Source: Sphingobacteriales bacterium (GTDB lineage Bacteria > Bacteroidota > Bacteroidia > Chitinophagales > UBA2359). From it: DNA of 64,000 nt. A program made the translations under genes and the position numbers. Below are positions 8,928-18,900 of this stretch, in pieces (position 1 is the first letter of the stretch; the number at the start of each line of letters is the position of its first letter). The stretch is taken from positions 620,001 to 684,000 of the forward strand of contig JADJTE010000002.1 of assembly GCA_016711295.1 (NCBI GenBank), written 5' to 3'. A model generated the notes under the pieces. That model was not told the origin of the DNA. It was given only the letters and a program-made list of their open reading frames with translations, and did not search any database.

Positions 8928-9650
8928 TTGGTGGCGACACCTGCGCCAAAACCCCAGGCGAAGCCGCCGAACTGCCGCCGCCCAAGTGCGCATACCACAA
9001 CGCCAAAACAAACAACCCATCGAAGGCGAGATAAACAACGACACGCTCAGTCCCGGGCATCGCTGCCCGTATGGGTGGGCAAATTGTTTGCCCATACCTT
9101 TGATGCCTTAGCACTGCCCGAACTCATCGACAATATCTGGGGCATAGCCAAACGCAATAGCCGCGCCCTGTCAGAGTTAGAACGTGCGGAGGCATACCGC
9201 GTATTTGCCGATTCACTGCCCTACCACCTCATACGATTAGACGAAAAATCGCTCATTGCCCGCATGGCTGCCCGCCTAAGCAATGCCAACGATATGGGCG
9301 TAGCTACTTTTCATACCATCAACTTCTCGCGCCCCTTGCGCTCCGAACCCGGCAATATAGATATGGCTTGGCTCATGCACGAATTAGTGCATATAGCCCA
9401 AATGCACCACGCAGGCAGCCGATATATGGGCGAAGCCCTGCACGCCCAACATTACGGCGGATATAGCTACGGCGCACCCACCAATTTGCTCCACAAAAAA
9501 CTCTGCGACTTTAACCGCGAGCAGCAAGCCGAAATAATCAAAGATTATTACTATTATATCTTATTTAACAGATACCACCGCGATTACGGCTATCTGCCAC
9601 TCCCGCTCTACGAACCCTATATCGAACAATTGCGGCGCGGCGAATTATAA
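8928..9650 (+). CDS. HExxH (DUF4157/vgr-related type) putative metallopeptidase, 5' end uncertain
   Basis: The conserved part begins near 9100. LSELERAEAYRVFADSLPY is followed by ATFHTINFSRPL and DMAWLMHELVHIAQMHH, with the zinc motif HELVH at residues 151-155 of this reading. The arrangement ERA..VFADSL....IRL, then MHELVHIAQ, then YMGEALHAQ recalls the DUF4157/eCIS-core and vgr-related proteins found with contractile injection systems. The first 55 residues (Pro/Arg/His-rich, GTG start) look wrong. There is no in-frame ATG, and the other two frames over 8890-9050 use codons more typical of the window, so one or more frame breaks are likely there. It follows the AAA+ gene on the same strand, which suggests a functional link. 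No phage-like tail or sheath genes are visible. Confidence 0.6.
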   Translation: MVATPAPKPQAKPPNCRRPSAHTTTPKQTTHRRRDKQRHAQSRASLPVWVGKLFAHTFDALALPELIDNIWGIAKRNSRALSELERAEAYRVFADSLPYHLIRLDEKSLIARMAARLSNANDMGVATFHTINFSRPLRSEPGNIDMAWLMHELVHIAQMHHAGSRYMGEALHAQHYGGYSYGAPTNLLHKKLCDFNREQQAEIIKDYYYYILFNRYHRDYGYLPLPLYEPYIEQLRRGEL

Positions 9651-9746
9651 GGGCTAAAATTCTCTTGACGCAAAAATTCCCTACCGACCATCTATGTAGA
9701 AATTTTACCTATCTTTGTGCCAAGCTACAAGATAGCTGATTTATCT

Positions 9747-11954
9747 ATGTCGTTTGTCGCCGCTTTTAGTTGGGACCGCTTGCCCGCCCTTCGTTTGCTG
9801 TTGCCTTTTGTGTTGGGCATCATAGCGGTATCGTTTTTACCCGCACCGCTTCGCTTGCCCTTGCCCCTCGCAATAAGTGCAGTTGCCTTATTCGTATTAT
9901 TGAGCATATTGGTGCAGAAAGACATATTATTGCGCTACGGCTTTGTTTGGGGTATAGGAGCATCGCTGCTGATGGGAATCTTGGGTTATTCCTTCACATT
10001 ATGGCATACCGAAATAAGACAAGATAATCATTTTGCCCACTTATTGCCTAACAAATCCGCTCCAACCGACAATACCCAAGCGGTAGTAAATGATTCGGCG
10101 TTTGTGCTGCTCCAATTATTAGAGCCACCTTCGGCGGGTGCCAAAACCTATCGCGCCTTAGCAGAAGTCGTTGCTGTTCAGGCACCCGACAGTACTTGGA
10201 AACCCAGTATCGGCAAGGCGATGTTATATTTCGAACTCGACTCGGCGGCAAGTGCCCTACGCTATGGCGATATTGTATTGAGCAATGCCCCTTTGCGCCG
10301 CACGTCGCCACCACAAAACCCCGACGAGTTTGACTACAAACAGTACTTACAACGCCAAAATATATGGCACCAAGCCTATATCTCTGATGTTTTTTGGCGA
10401 TATACAGGCATTAACCGCGCATCGGCATGGCGGGCAGCTATCTTTAAAGGACGCAACTATTGTGTAGAAATGACCCGCCGCTATGTGGGCGACAATGCCA
10501 ACGGAGGTTTGGCAGCGGCAATGCTCATCGGTTATACACGCCTCCTCGACGACGACATGCGGCAGCTATACGCCCAAACAGGTGTGGCACATGTCATAGC
10601 CGTGTCGGGTATGCACGTAGGTATTTTGGCGGCGATTTTTGCGTTTCTACTCGGATTTTTGCGGCGTTGGGGTAGGGTAGGGGCGGTTTTATACTATGTT
10701 TTGCTGATAAGTGTGGTATGGTTGTTCACACTCGTCACAGGAGCGACTCCTTCGGCTGTAAGGGCTGCCGTTATGTTTACGCTTTTTTTGGGCGGTATTT
10801 GGTATGGGCGGCGCACTATTTTTTACAATATCCTCGCAGCATCTGCCTTGGGTATTTTATTGTTTGACCCACAAGTGCTGTTCCATATCGGATTTCAGTT
10901 ATCTTATGCAGCAGTATTGGGCATTGTTATGTTTCAGCAACCCATACGTAACCTTTGGTATCCTCCCAATCGCGGTGTAGCAGTGCTTTGGAGCATCATT
11001 AGTGTGACTATTGCTGCCCAAGTATTTACCACACCTCTTGTACTCTACTATTTTCACCAGTTTCCGGTCTTTTTTGTGTTGGCAAATATAGTGGCTGTAC
11101 CTGTTTCAACTATCGTTTTGGGGGTGGGCATCTTGCTACTGCCCTTATCTCTCATAGCTGATATGCAGCCCGTTCTGACCGTCCTGCCTCATTATTGCGG
11201 TATGGCAATTAGTTTTGCCCTTGATTGGCTCAATGGCTATTTGTCGATACTTGGGCGTTTGCCCGGTGCTTCTTGGTCGGGCTTTGCTCCTACGGTGGCG
11301 GGTGTTGTCTTGTTCTATGGCTTTATCGTAGGTATAGTGGCTTATTTGCGCACCGCGTATATTCGATATTTACAGTATGCCTTGTTGTTGGGCATTGTCG
11401 CAATGGCGGGCAACGCTATCAAGCAATACCAGCAACAGCAGCAGCGAGGTATCAATATTTATGCTATCAAAAACGGCATGGGTATTGATTTTATCGATGG
11501 CAGGCATGCTGTATATATTGCCGATTCGATAGGCATGTTAAGTACCAAGCAACAGCAACATATTCAGAACCATCGCTATACCAAGGGCATTACGGTAGTC
11601 GAACAATTGCCTTTACAGCTATCGCTCGCTGCATCCTACCAACACCAAACCTTAGCCGACCACCTCTACCTGAACGGAAATATGGCGCGGTTCTACGACA
11701 AAACGATTTGTTTATACGATACAACGGCTGCCCGCTACCAGCCCAACGAATCGATATCGGTCGATTACCTATTGCTGACCCAAAACCCGCGCATCGATTT
11801 GAAACAGCTACGTGCGTGTGTTGCTTTCAAGACCGTAGTGGTCGACGCATCGAATAGCAATTGGCGCAGCCGCTTGTGGCAGCAACAATGCCGCGACATG
11901 GATATAGCTTGCCATATTGTCAAAGAACAAGGCGCGTTGATGTTGCAATTTTAG
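9747..11954 (+). CDS. comEC: ComEC/Rec2-family DNA-uptake channel
   Basis: 736-residue polytopic membrane protein. ComEC carries single-stranded DNA across the inner membrane during natural transformation. The Competence-domain signature HVIAVSGMHVGIL is present, followed by many membrane segments, with an N-terminal DUF4131-like region (RLLLPFVLGIIAVSFL). The C-terminal 170 residues are soluble but lack the HxHxDH motif of a metallo-beta-lactamase domain, as is common for ComEC proteins of this phylum. The ATG at 9747 is preferred to a GTG 30 bases upstream. A TATCTTTG -7 box lies at 9710-9717, without a TTTG box 20 bases further up. No other competence genes are nearby. Confidence 0.9.
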   Translation: MSFVAAFSWDRLPALRLLLPFVLGIIAVSFLPAPLRLPLPLAISAVALFVLLSILVQKDILLRYGFVWGIGASLLMGILGYSFTLWHTEIRQDNHFAHLLPNKSAPTDNTQAVVNDSAFVLLQLLEPPSAGAKTYRALAEVVAVQAPDSTWKPSIGKAMLYFELDSAASALRYGDIVLSNAPLRRTSPPQNPDEFDYKQYLQRQNIWHQAYISDVFWRYTGINRASAWRAAIFKGRNYCVEMTRRYVGDNANGGLAAAMLIGYTRLLDDDMRQLYAQTGVAHVIAVSGMHVGILAAIFAFLLGFLRRWGRVGAVLYYVLLISVVWLFTLVTGATPSAVRAAVMFTLFLGGIWYGRRTIFYNILAASALGILLFDPQVLFHIGFQLSYAAVLGIVMFQQPIRNLWYPPNRGVAVLWSIISVTIAAQVFTTPLVLYYFHQFPVFFVLANIVAVPVSTIVLGVGILLLPLSLIADMQPVLTVLPHYCGMAISFALDWLNGYLSILGRLPGASWSGFAPTVAGVVLFYGFIVGIVAYLRTAYIRYLQYALLLGIVAMAGNAIKQYQQQQQRGINIYAIKNGMGIDFIDGRHAVYIADSIGMLSTKQQQHIQNHRYTKGITVVEQLPLQLSLAASYQHQTLADHLYLNGNMARFYDKTICLYDTTAARYQPNESISVDYLLLTQNPRIDLKQLRACVAFKTVVVDASNSNWRSRLWQQQCRDMDIACHIVKEQGALMLQF

Positions 11955-11999
11955 AATTATAAAAATATTATTATTTAATAATAAAAAAATAAAATAATT

Positions 12000-12826
12000 A
12001 TGAATATATCGCCTCCTCGCCTCCTTATCGAAGAAGTATGGAATAAGCGCGAAATGCTGCATGACAACAAAGCCGTTAGAGAGGCAATAACTGCTGTCAT
12101 AGCAGCCTTAGACCAAGGCATTTTGCGCGTAGCCGAGCCGCTTGCCGATGGCACTTGGCAGGTCAATGAATGGGTTAAAAAAGCCGTCATTTTGTATTTT
12201 CCCATTGCGCAGATGCAAACTACTGAACTCGTCCATTTGAATTTTACGACAAAATACCGCTCAAACGCGACTATGCTAAGTTGGGTGTGCGCGTGGTGCG
12301 TTATCGCCATAGCCCGCTACGGTCCTATTTGGCACCGGGCGTTATTATGATGCCTTCTTATGTCAATATCGGGGCTTATGTCGATAGCGGAACTATGGTC
12401 GATACTTGGGCTACGGTGGGTTCGTGTGCTCAAATTGGCAAAAACGTCCATTTGAGCGGCGGCGTAGGCATAGGCGGCGTATTAGAGCCTGTGCAAGCAA
12501 GCCCCGTTATCATTGAGGATAATTGTTTTATCGGGTCGCGCTGCATCGTAGTCGAGGGCGTGCGCGTAGGGCGCGAAGCGGTATTGGGTGCCAACGTAGT
12601 GCTGACCCAAAGCACCAAAATCATTGACGTAAGTGGTAACGAACCCATTACTTATGTGGGCGAGGTACCGCCGCAGTCGGTGGTTATACCGGGCAGTTAT
12701 AGCAAACAATTTGCGGCGGGTACTTACCAAGTGTCTTGCGCCCTTATTATCGGGAAACGAAAAGAGAGTACAGACAAAAAAACATCGCTCAACAATGCCC
12801 TGCGCGATTTTGGCGTAGCGGTTTGA
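12000..12826 (+). CDS. dapD: 2,3,4,5-tetrahydropyridine-2,6-dicarboxylate N-succinyltransferase (one frame break)
   Basis: Acyl transferase of the lysine/diaminopimelate pathway (tetrahydrodipicolinate plus succinyl-CoA to N-succinyl-2-amino-6-oxopimelate). It aligns along its length with DapD: REAITAVIAALDQGILRVAE near the N-terminus, then MMPSYVNIGAYVDSGTMVD, ATVGSCAQIGKNVHLSGG and EDNCFIGSRCIVVEGV from the left-handed beta-helix. The repaired product is 275 residues, the family's usual length. A one-base deletion at about 12231-12233 breaks the frame. Restoring it gives VPFEFYDKIPLKRDYAKLG, which the family expects. A decayed dapD is unlikely unless a second copy exists, so a sequencing indel is the simplest reading. 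Confidence 0.92.
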
Positions 12827-12912
12827 TAGCTATACCATTTTATCTGTATAAGGATAAGCACCATTTTATGAGGAGAAATAATTGAAATATTAGACTTTAT
12901 AGATGTAAGAAA

Positions 12913-13043
12913 GATTGCGGTGCAAAAAGTCATTTTAGCAAAGCGTTTAGTAATTACAAAATGTGTAGATGACTATAAATGAATAATTTACGATTTGAAA
13001 TTAAATTTAATTTGTGTCAATTTTGCTTTTTTGTACCATAGTC
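12913..13043 (+). mobile_element. R2 MITE-like element, copy 1
   Basis: 131-bp non-coding element matching the copy at 45823-45954. The left end reads GATTGCGGTGCAAAAAGTCA and the right end CTTTTTTGTACCATAGTC, imperfect inverted repeats. Shared interior: TTTAGTAATTA and AATTTTGC. Flanking duplication is not clear in this copy. Together with R1 copy B it occupies much of the 500-base gap 12827-13330, which otherwise shows only a CCCCTCTTTGAGGAGG stretch and an 8-bp inverted pair CTATTTCC/GGAAATAG at about 13120-13154. Confidence 0.75.
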
Positions 13044-13198
13044 GTAAATTATATCTTATATAAATTACCCCTCTTTGAGGAGGTTAGGGGGAGTTCTTGA
13101 ACTAATATCTCAATTATCTAACGCTATTTCCTAAGTCTTAACGCTTGGAAATAGATACATGATAGGCAAAATTAATACTCAAAATTTAAAAATCAGAC

Positions 13199-13306
13199 CA
13201 CTATATAGCCTTGTAGGGGGAACTAATCGAATATGCAGCGATGTCAGGCATTATTAGATAGATACAGCCCAGAACCCCATACCCAAAACCCACCCTAAAT
13301 CGTTAC
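13199..13306 (+). mobile_element. R1 MITE-like element, copy B (worn)
   Basis: It carries the R1 core (GGGGGAACTAATCGAATATG, GATGTCAGGCATTATTAG, ACCCCATACCCAAAACCC) and a right end CTAAATCGTTAC with one mismatch to the consensus. The left end has decayed to ACTATATAG. It has lost about 10 bases near the right end relative to copies A and C, so it is probably an older insertion. Confidence 0.75.
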
Positions 13307-13330
13307 TAAAAAAGATAGATTTTTTCCAAT

Positions 13331-14257
13331 CTATCCCGCCCTTACTACCAGCATAATCGCTGCACTTGCCAAAAGCATGCCCAACAGATTGAGGCGCGAT
13401 ATGCGCTCGCCAAACAACAGCCATGTGCCCAACGTAGTTCCCAAGACCACTAAAATATTATTGAGCGGTATAACTACCGAACTTTGCCAACCCGATTTGC
13501 TGAGGGCTTGCAGAAAATAGTAGGCGGCCCAAATAGTTGGGCACACCCAGCACCAAACCTCCTAATACACCCGACCAATGCAGGCGTGTATGCCCGCGCC
13601 AGCAGCTATACGCCAAAACTACACTACCAATAATACCTGCCACCACAAATAGCGACATCGTGAAAATAGTATGGTGTGCTTCGGGTAGTAACATTTTTTG
13701 GGCGTAATTAAACACAATTTCTATAATGCCGTTGAGTACAAAAGTGAGCGGCAACAAGACCCAATAGTAGCGTTTGTATTTGGCTCTTGTTCCTGTCGTT
13801 GTTTCGGGTTGCCCCTCTATTTGTGCCCTTGCTTGCGCGGCGTTATGCCCTGCCACTGTAAGCCCAACCGCAGCTACTGCTAATCCGATGCCCAATAGTT
13901 GAGCAGCCGATAGGCGGTCGGCATAGAGCCACACGGCTGCCGCTACGGGCAATACCATCGAGCTACGCCCTGCTATGGTGGTGGCAGCCGCTCCGTTATG
14001 CTGCACACTCCAACCGATTAGTGGGAAACAAGTGATAAATAACGTACCCAATGCCAATGATGCAAGCATCCAGGGTTCGTAGCTCATTTCGGATAATAGA
14101 GCCAAACTGCCCCTGGCGCCAATACCCAACCCGTCAGTAGGCAAGCGTAGTAATTGACCACAATAGCAGGAAAAATAGCTATCTGCCGCCGTTCAAACCA
14201 TTTGAATAACAATATCATAACAACCGACATGAAGACGGATAAACATAAATAAGCCAT
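13331..14257 (-). CDS. DMT-superfamily (EamA-type) transporter, two frame breaks
   Basis: About 308 residues once repaired, with roughly ten membrane segments in two EamA-like halves. Start at ATG 14257 (MAYLCLSVFMSVVMILLF). Fragments join as ...YYACLLTGWVLAPG / GSLALLSEMSYEPWM... and ...GVLGGLVLGVPNY / AAYYFLQALSKSGW..., then PLNNILVVLGTTLGTWLLFGE. The first break is in the C-run 14110-14113 (one base missing); the second is at about 13525-13532. DMT proteins export or import small metabolites; the substrate cannot be told from sequence. A CAAAGGTA at 14287-14294 could be its -7 element. Confidence 0.8.
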
Positions 14258-14495
14258 ATTTGCTTTATCTGTACCATTAAAAGCCACAAAGGTAAACCCT
14301 ATCTGCAAGATTATGGCGGCTTTGTGCCCTAAGATAGCAAAATATTAACTACTTTTGCGGTCTAATGCAGGGCATTAAACGCAACTTTGGCGTGCTGCCC
14401 ACCTCCTCACACCTTCAAAAAAAATCACAACTGTCCGCTTGGTGCCGCTGCTTTTGCACCGCACCATCGGGCAGGAATCTTGCAATAAATTGCTT

Positions 14496-15638
14496 ATGAT
14501 TTACTTCGATAGTGCTGCTACTACACAACTTGACGAGCGCGTATTAGATGCTATGTTGCCTTACCTACGCGAGCAATACGGCAACCCCTCTTCTATCCAT
14601 AGCATGGGCAGGCAGGTGCGTGCCGCCATCGAAAAAGCCCGAAAAACAGTGGCTACTCACCTCAAAGCTTCTATCGGCGAAATCTATTTTACATCGGGCG
14701 GCACTGAGTCGAACAACATGGCACTATCGGGTGCTGTGCGCGATTTGGGCGTAAGACATATTATTACCTCGCCCTTAGAACACCATTGTGTATTGCACCG
14801 CGCCGAATCGCTGCACCGCTTCCGCAACGTATCGCTACACTACGTAGAACACCAGCCCGACGGTCATATCAACCTCGACCACTTAGACCGCCTACTGACC
14901 GAAACGCGCCATAGTGCCCCTCGAATTGTGTCGCTTATGCACGGCAATAACGAAATAGGCAACCTCTTAGACCTTGCCCAAGTAGCCGATATTTGCCAAA
15001 GCCAACAAGCCTATTTTCATACCGATACCGTACAAACCTTCGGCTATTATCCGATAGATGTACAAAAAATACCCATCCATTTCTTGAGTGGTTCTGCACA
15101 CAAATTTCACGGACCCAAAGGCGTGGGTTTTGTCTATGTTAACAGCCGAAGCCCTATTAATCCATACTTATGGGGCGGTGCGCAAGAACGCAATATGCGA
15201 GCAGGCACCGAAAACGTAAGTGGCATAGTGGGTTTGGGCAAAGCCATAGAAATAGCATACACCGACTTGGATAAGAACAGAACTGCTATCTCCGAGTTAA
15301 AAAATTATTTTATAACGCGGTTACGCACCCTACTTCCTGCCGTCCAATTTAATGGCGACCTTGCGCAAGGTGCCTACAAGGTATTAAATGTATCATTTCC
15401 TCCCAATGCCCACAACGATTTGCTGCTATTCAACCTCGATATTGTAGGTATCTGTGCATCGGGAGGCAGTGCTTGTAGTTCGGGTGCCGATGCGGGTTCG
15501 CATGTACTCAATGCCTTGGGCGTAGCTCCCGACCGCGCTAATGTCAGATTTTCATTTTCTAAATACAATCCCCGGGACGAAATAGATGCCACATTAGATA
15601 AATTGGCAAATATCTTGAAATGGACAGTTACGAGGTAG
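14496..15638 (+). CDS. cysteine desulfurase, NifS/IscS type
   Basis: 380-residue PLP enzyme that takes sulfur from cysteine for Fe-S clusters and thio-modified tRNA. The start at ATG 14496 puts the family's N-terminal motif first (MIYFDSAATTQLDERVLD). PLP lysine at residue 203 in SGSAHKFHGPKGVGF; catalytic cysteine at 327 in ASGGSACSSGAD, with the long SSG loop of the group I (IscS/NifS) class; HTDTVQ at 175-180 replaces the usual DAVQ. No iscU or regulator gene is adjacent, so a housekeeping or tRNA-thiolation role is possible. A TACTTTTG -7-like box lies at 14350-14357. Confidence 0.93.
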   Translation: MIYFDSAATTQLDERVLDAMLPYLREQYGNPSSIHSMGRQVRAAIEKARKTVATHLKASIGEIYFTSGGTESNNMALSGAVRDLGVRHIITSPLEHHCVLHRAESLHRFRNVSLHYVEHQPDGHINLDHLDRLLTETRHSAPRIVSLMHGNNEIGNLLDLAQVADICQSQQAYFHTDTVQTFGYYPIDVQKIPIHFLSGSAHKFHGPKGVGFVYVNSRSPINPYLWGGAQERNMRAGTENVSGIVGLGKAIEIAYTDLDKNRTAISELKNYFITRLRTLLPAVQFNGDLAQGAYKVLNVSFPPNAHNDLLLFNLDIVGICASGGSACSSGADAGSHVLNALGVAPDRANVRFSFSKYNPRDEIDATLDKLANILKWTVTR

Positions 15639-15953
15639 AGAAAGCAGAATTATAAGACCTTGAAAAGTTATAAGGATATAACTATCTTATTTTGGGTTGG
15701 TTATGCGCTTTTAGGGTGTCGCATCAGCGATTCTCGTTATTAAAATTTAACAATTTGTATTCTGTTCATAACAAGCAAAACATAAAATTATTAATTTTTT
15801 ATTAAATTTTTGAAAATAAACATAAATCGCTCTTTTTCAGCATATTATATAATGTAAATTGTTTAATACCGAGAATTACTGCTTCATTCGTTTAAGCTAT
15901 TATATTTGTCATATTCCGCGCCTTAAAAGGTGTTTTTAGGAAAAAAATATTTA
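15639..15953 (+). promoter_or_regulatory. AT-rich leader of the giant adhesin gene with a -7 box
   Basis: This 315-base gap holds no gene. TATATTTG at 15901-15908 fits the TAnnTTTG -7 consensus of this phylum; the upstream TTTG box is not clear. An imperfect inverted repeat (ATTCTCGTTATTAAA at about 15730 against TTTAATACCGAGAAT at about 15860) brackets about 145 AT-rich bases. Confidence 0.4.
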
Positions 15954-18900
15954 ATGAACAATATGAAAATTTTACGTTTTACGCTTCTAATTTCATGTCT
16001 CGTCTTATTGCTTTCGCCGCAGCATGGTATAGCACAAAACTTAGTGCCTAATCCTGGTTTTGATACTCCTGTATTGTGTCCGACTGGGGCAGGGCAGATA
16101 AGCAATGCTGCGGGCTGGTCGTCGGCAACCGATGGTAGTGCCGATTATTACGACGCTTGCGGTTCGGCAGCCTACGCTACGCCTGCCAATATTGCAGGTT
16201 CGCAAGCGCCCTGTAAGCGGGACGGGCTATGCTGGTTTTTGCCTATCGTTCTAATGACAGGCGCAGCTACGTGCAAACCCAACTGAGTCAAGCCCTTACG
16301 CCAGGCAAAGATTATTGCGTGTCGTTTCAGGTAAGCCTTGCTGATTTGGCTTATGTTGCCGTAGAAGAATTGGCTTGTATTTTAACACCGCGCCTACTGC
16401 CGTAGTCAATGGTTCGTTGCCCCTCAACGTAACGCCTCAAATAGAGTATAATGGCGGTCTTATCAGCGATAAAAACAACTGGACAACTATCAGTGGTACA
16501 TTTACCGCCGATGCTGCCCACGAATGGATTGTGATAGGCAACTTCCGCAACAACGCCAATACTACCAATGCGGGTTTGCCCGGTGCAGGTGGTTCGTTTT
16601 TCAATCGTGCCTATTATTATATCGATGAAGTAGTAGTGGAAGAATTGCCCGACCTCAATATTATAGCCACACCCAATAGCATTGTTTGTGCGGGCAGTGA
16701 TGTGACACTGAGCGCGACAGGCGGCGGTAGCTATACGTGGGTAGCTGCCGATGACCCCTTTAATGTCCTCAGCAATACCGACCAACTATCCATAAGCAGC
16801 GTAAGTGATACGCGCAGCTATATATTAACAGCAGTAAATGGCATTTGTACGCGCCAAGAAACAGTGACGATAGACGTATTGCCCCAAGCAAACGTCAATT
16901 TTAGCCACTCCGATGCTTGTGTGGGCTACGAAGCCTATTTTATCGACTTATCAGCAGGCGTTTATCCCCAAGCGGAATATCTTTGGGATTTGGGCGATGG
17001 CAATTTTGCCGCCTCCAAAGGAGGTGTTACGCATACCTATGCCGCTGCAGGCGATTATACAGTCAGCCTTACCCTTACTAGCCCTGTCGGTTGCTCGGCA
17101 TCGTATAGCACCACCGTCACCGTAGCTGATAATTGCGACCCATGTAGCGTAAGCAATAATTATGTAGGCAACCCAAGCATGGAACAGTATAGCCAATGCC
17201 CCGATACACTCGGACAATGGTATTATATGAGCAATTGGTACTCGCCTACCAATGCTACACCCGACTTTTTTCATGCCTGCGCCGCAGGTGATACCGATGT
17301 AGATGTAGCCGACAACCAATTTGGCGGTCAAACACCCTTGCATGGCAACGGCTATGCGGGTATATTTGGCTACGCACCATTTAGCTATCGCGAGTATATA
17401 TCCGTTACCTTAGACCAACCCCTTACGCCGGACAGTGTATATTGTATCTCGTTCAGTGCGAGTTTGAGCGATTTGTCGGGTCGGGCTATTGCAAACTTAG
17501 GGGCTTATGTGTCTGATAACCCCGTTTTGAGCGGTACGCAAGGTCCCTTGTTTGTTACGCCACAAGTAAGCCACCAAGGCGGCACTATTACCAACCAATC
17601 AGGTTGGACGAGCATTCAGGGCTTGTATGTGCCCAGCACACCTCAACAATTTTTGACCATTGGCAATTTTGCCGACAATACAGCTACTAATGTTACTAAC
17701 GTATCGGGTAGCTCTGGCGGTTCTTTTGATGAATATGCCTATTATTATATCGACCAAGTGAACGTTGTGCCATTGCCCAAATTGGTATTGCCCAACGATA
17801 CTTTGCAAGCCTGTATTAATGAAATGGTTAGCCTAAACGCGCCCGACCACTTTTGTGGCTATCTTTGGTATGCCGAAGACTTGTCAGCTAACTACGGCAC
17901 CAACTCCTCGGCAAATATTACCTCAACTACTAGCGGTATTTTCCGCTATGTGCTACGCGCCGAGTTTGATGGCTGCTACCAAACCGATACGATAACAGTA
18001 CAGTTCAACGGTTTCCCGCAAGCCAATTTTGAGGTATTGGCTAATTGCACGGGTAATGTAACGCTACTGACCAATACGACCGACAACGCCGACAATAATA
18101 CGACCTATTATTGGGATTTTGATAGCGACAATACCACGGATATCAGTACCATCGGGTCGAGCAATGTAGGGCATATCTATACTGCTGCCGATACCATTTA
18201 CCAAGCTACCCTCATTGCCGTCAATCAAGCAGGTTGTAGCGATACTATAAGCATTCCTATATTGGTGCCAGGCACGTGCGACCCCTGCGTACAAGACGAT
18301 AATCTGGTGCTGAACTCCGATTTTTCGGGTTCCTGCCCCAATACTGTCGGGCAAATTGCCAATGCTACGCTTTGGAGCAGCCCCACTACTGATGATGCTG
18401 ATTTGTTTGCTCCCTGTGGCACTAACGGCGCAGGAATACCTATTAATGATTTTGGCAACCAAACACCTTATAATGGCAATAATTATGCGGGTTTCCGTGC
18501 GTATTCGCATAACAGCCCAAGTGCGACCCAAGAAATTATATCGCAACAATTATTTGCGCCCTTAGTACCTGGTACTGCCTATTGTATGAAAATGTATGTG
18601 AGCCTTGCCGAAAATAGCGACTATGCTATTGACGAAGTAGGCATGTATTGTTCGGTCAATGCCTTAGATGCTAACGCAAGTATTTACCAAACCCCACAAG
18701 TATTTAATCCCGAAAATGTTATTTTATTCGACTCGATAGGTTGGCGCGAAATTTCAGGTTCTTTTGTAGCCGATAGCGCGTATCAATACCTTAGTGTTGG
18801 TAATTTTAATTGGTATGCAAGCGGCACGCCCAATACCTTGCTTGTGGGTAGCCCAAGCCCAGGAGGTATGGCTTATTATTATGTCGATAATATTTCTATT

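Noticed and set aside
8865..9114. Minus-strand Arg/Cys-rich frames
   Set aside because: They are antisense to the 5' part of the HExxH gene and have no start signals or recognisable motifs.
5506..9650. Contractile injection system locus
   Set aside because: The AAA+ and HExxH genes are suggestive, but no sheath, tube, baseplate or spike gene is present in the window.
12000..12826. dapD as a true pseudogene
   Set aside because: A single one-base gap in an otherwise perfect essential gene, in a window full of similar indels, points to sequencing error.
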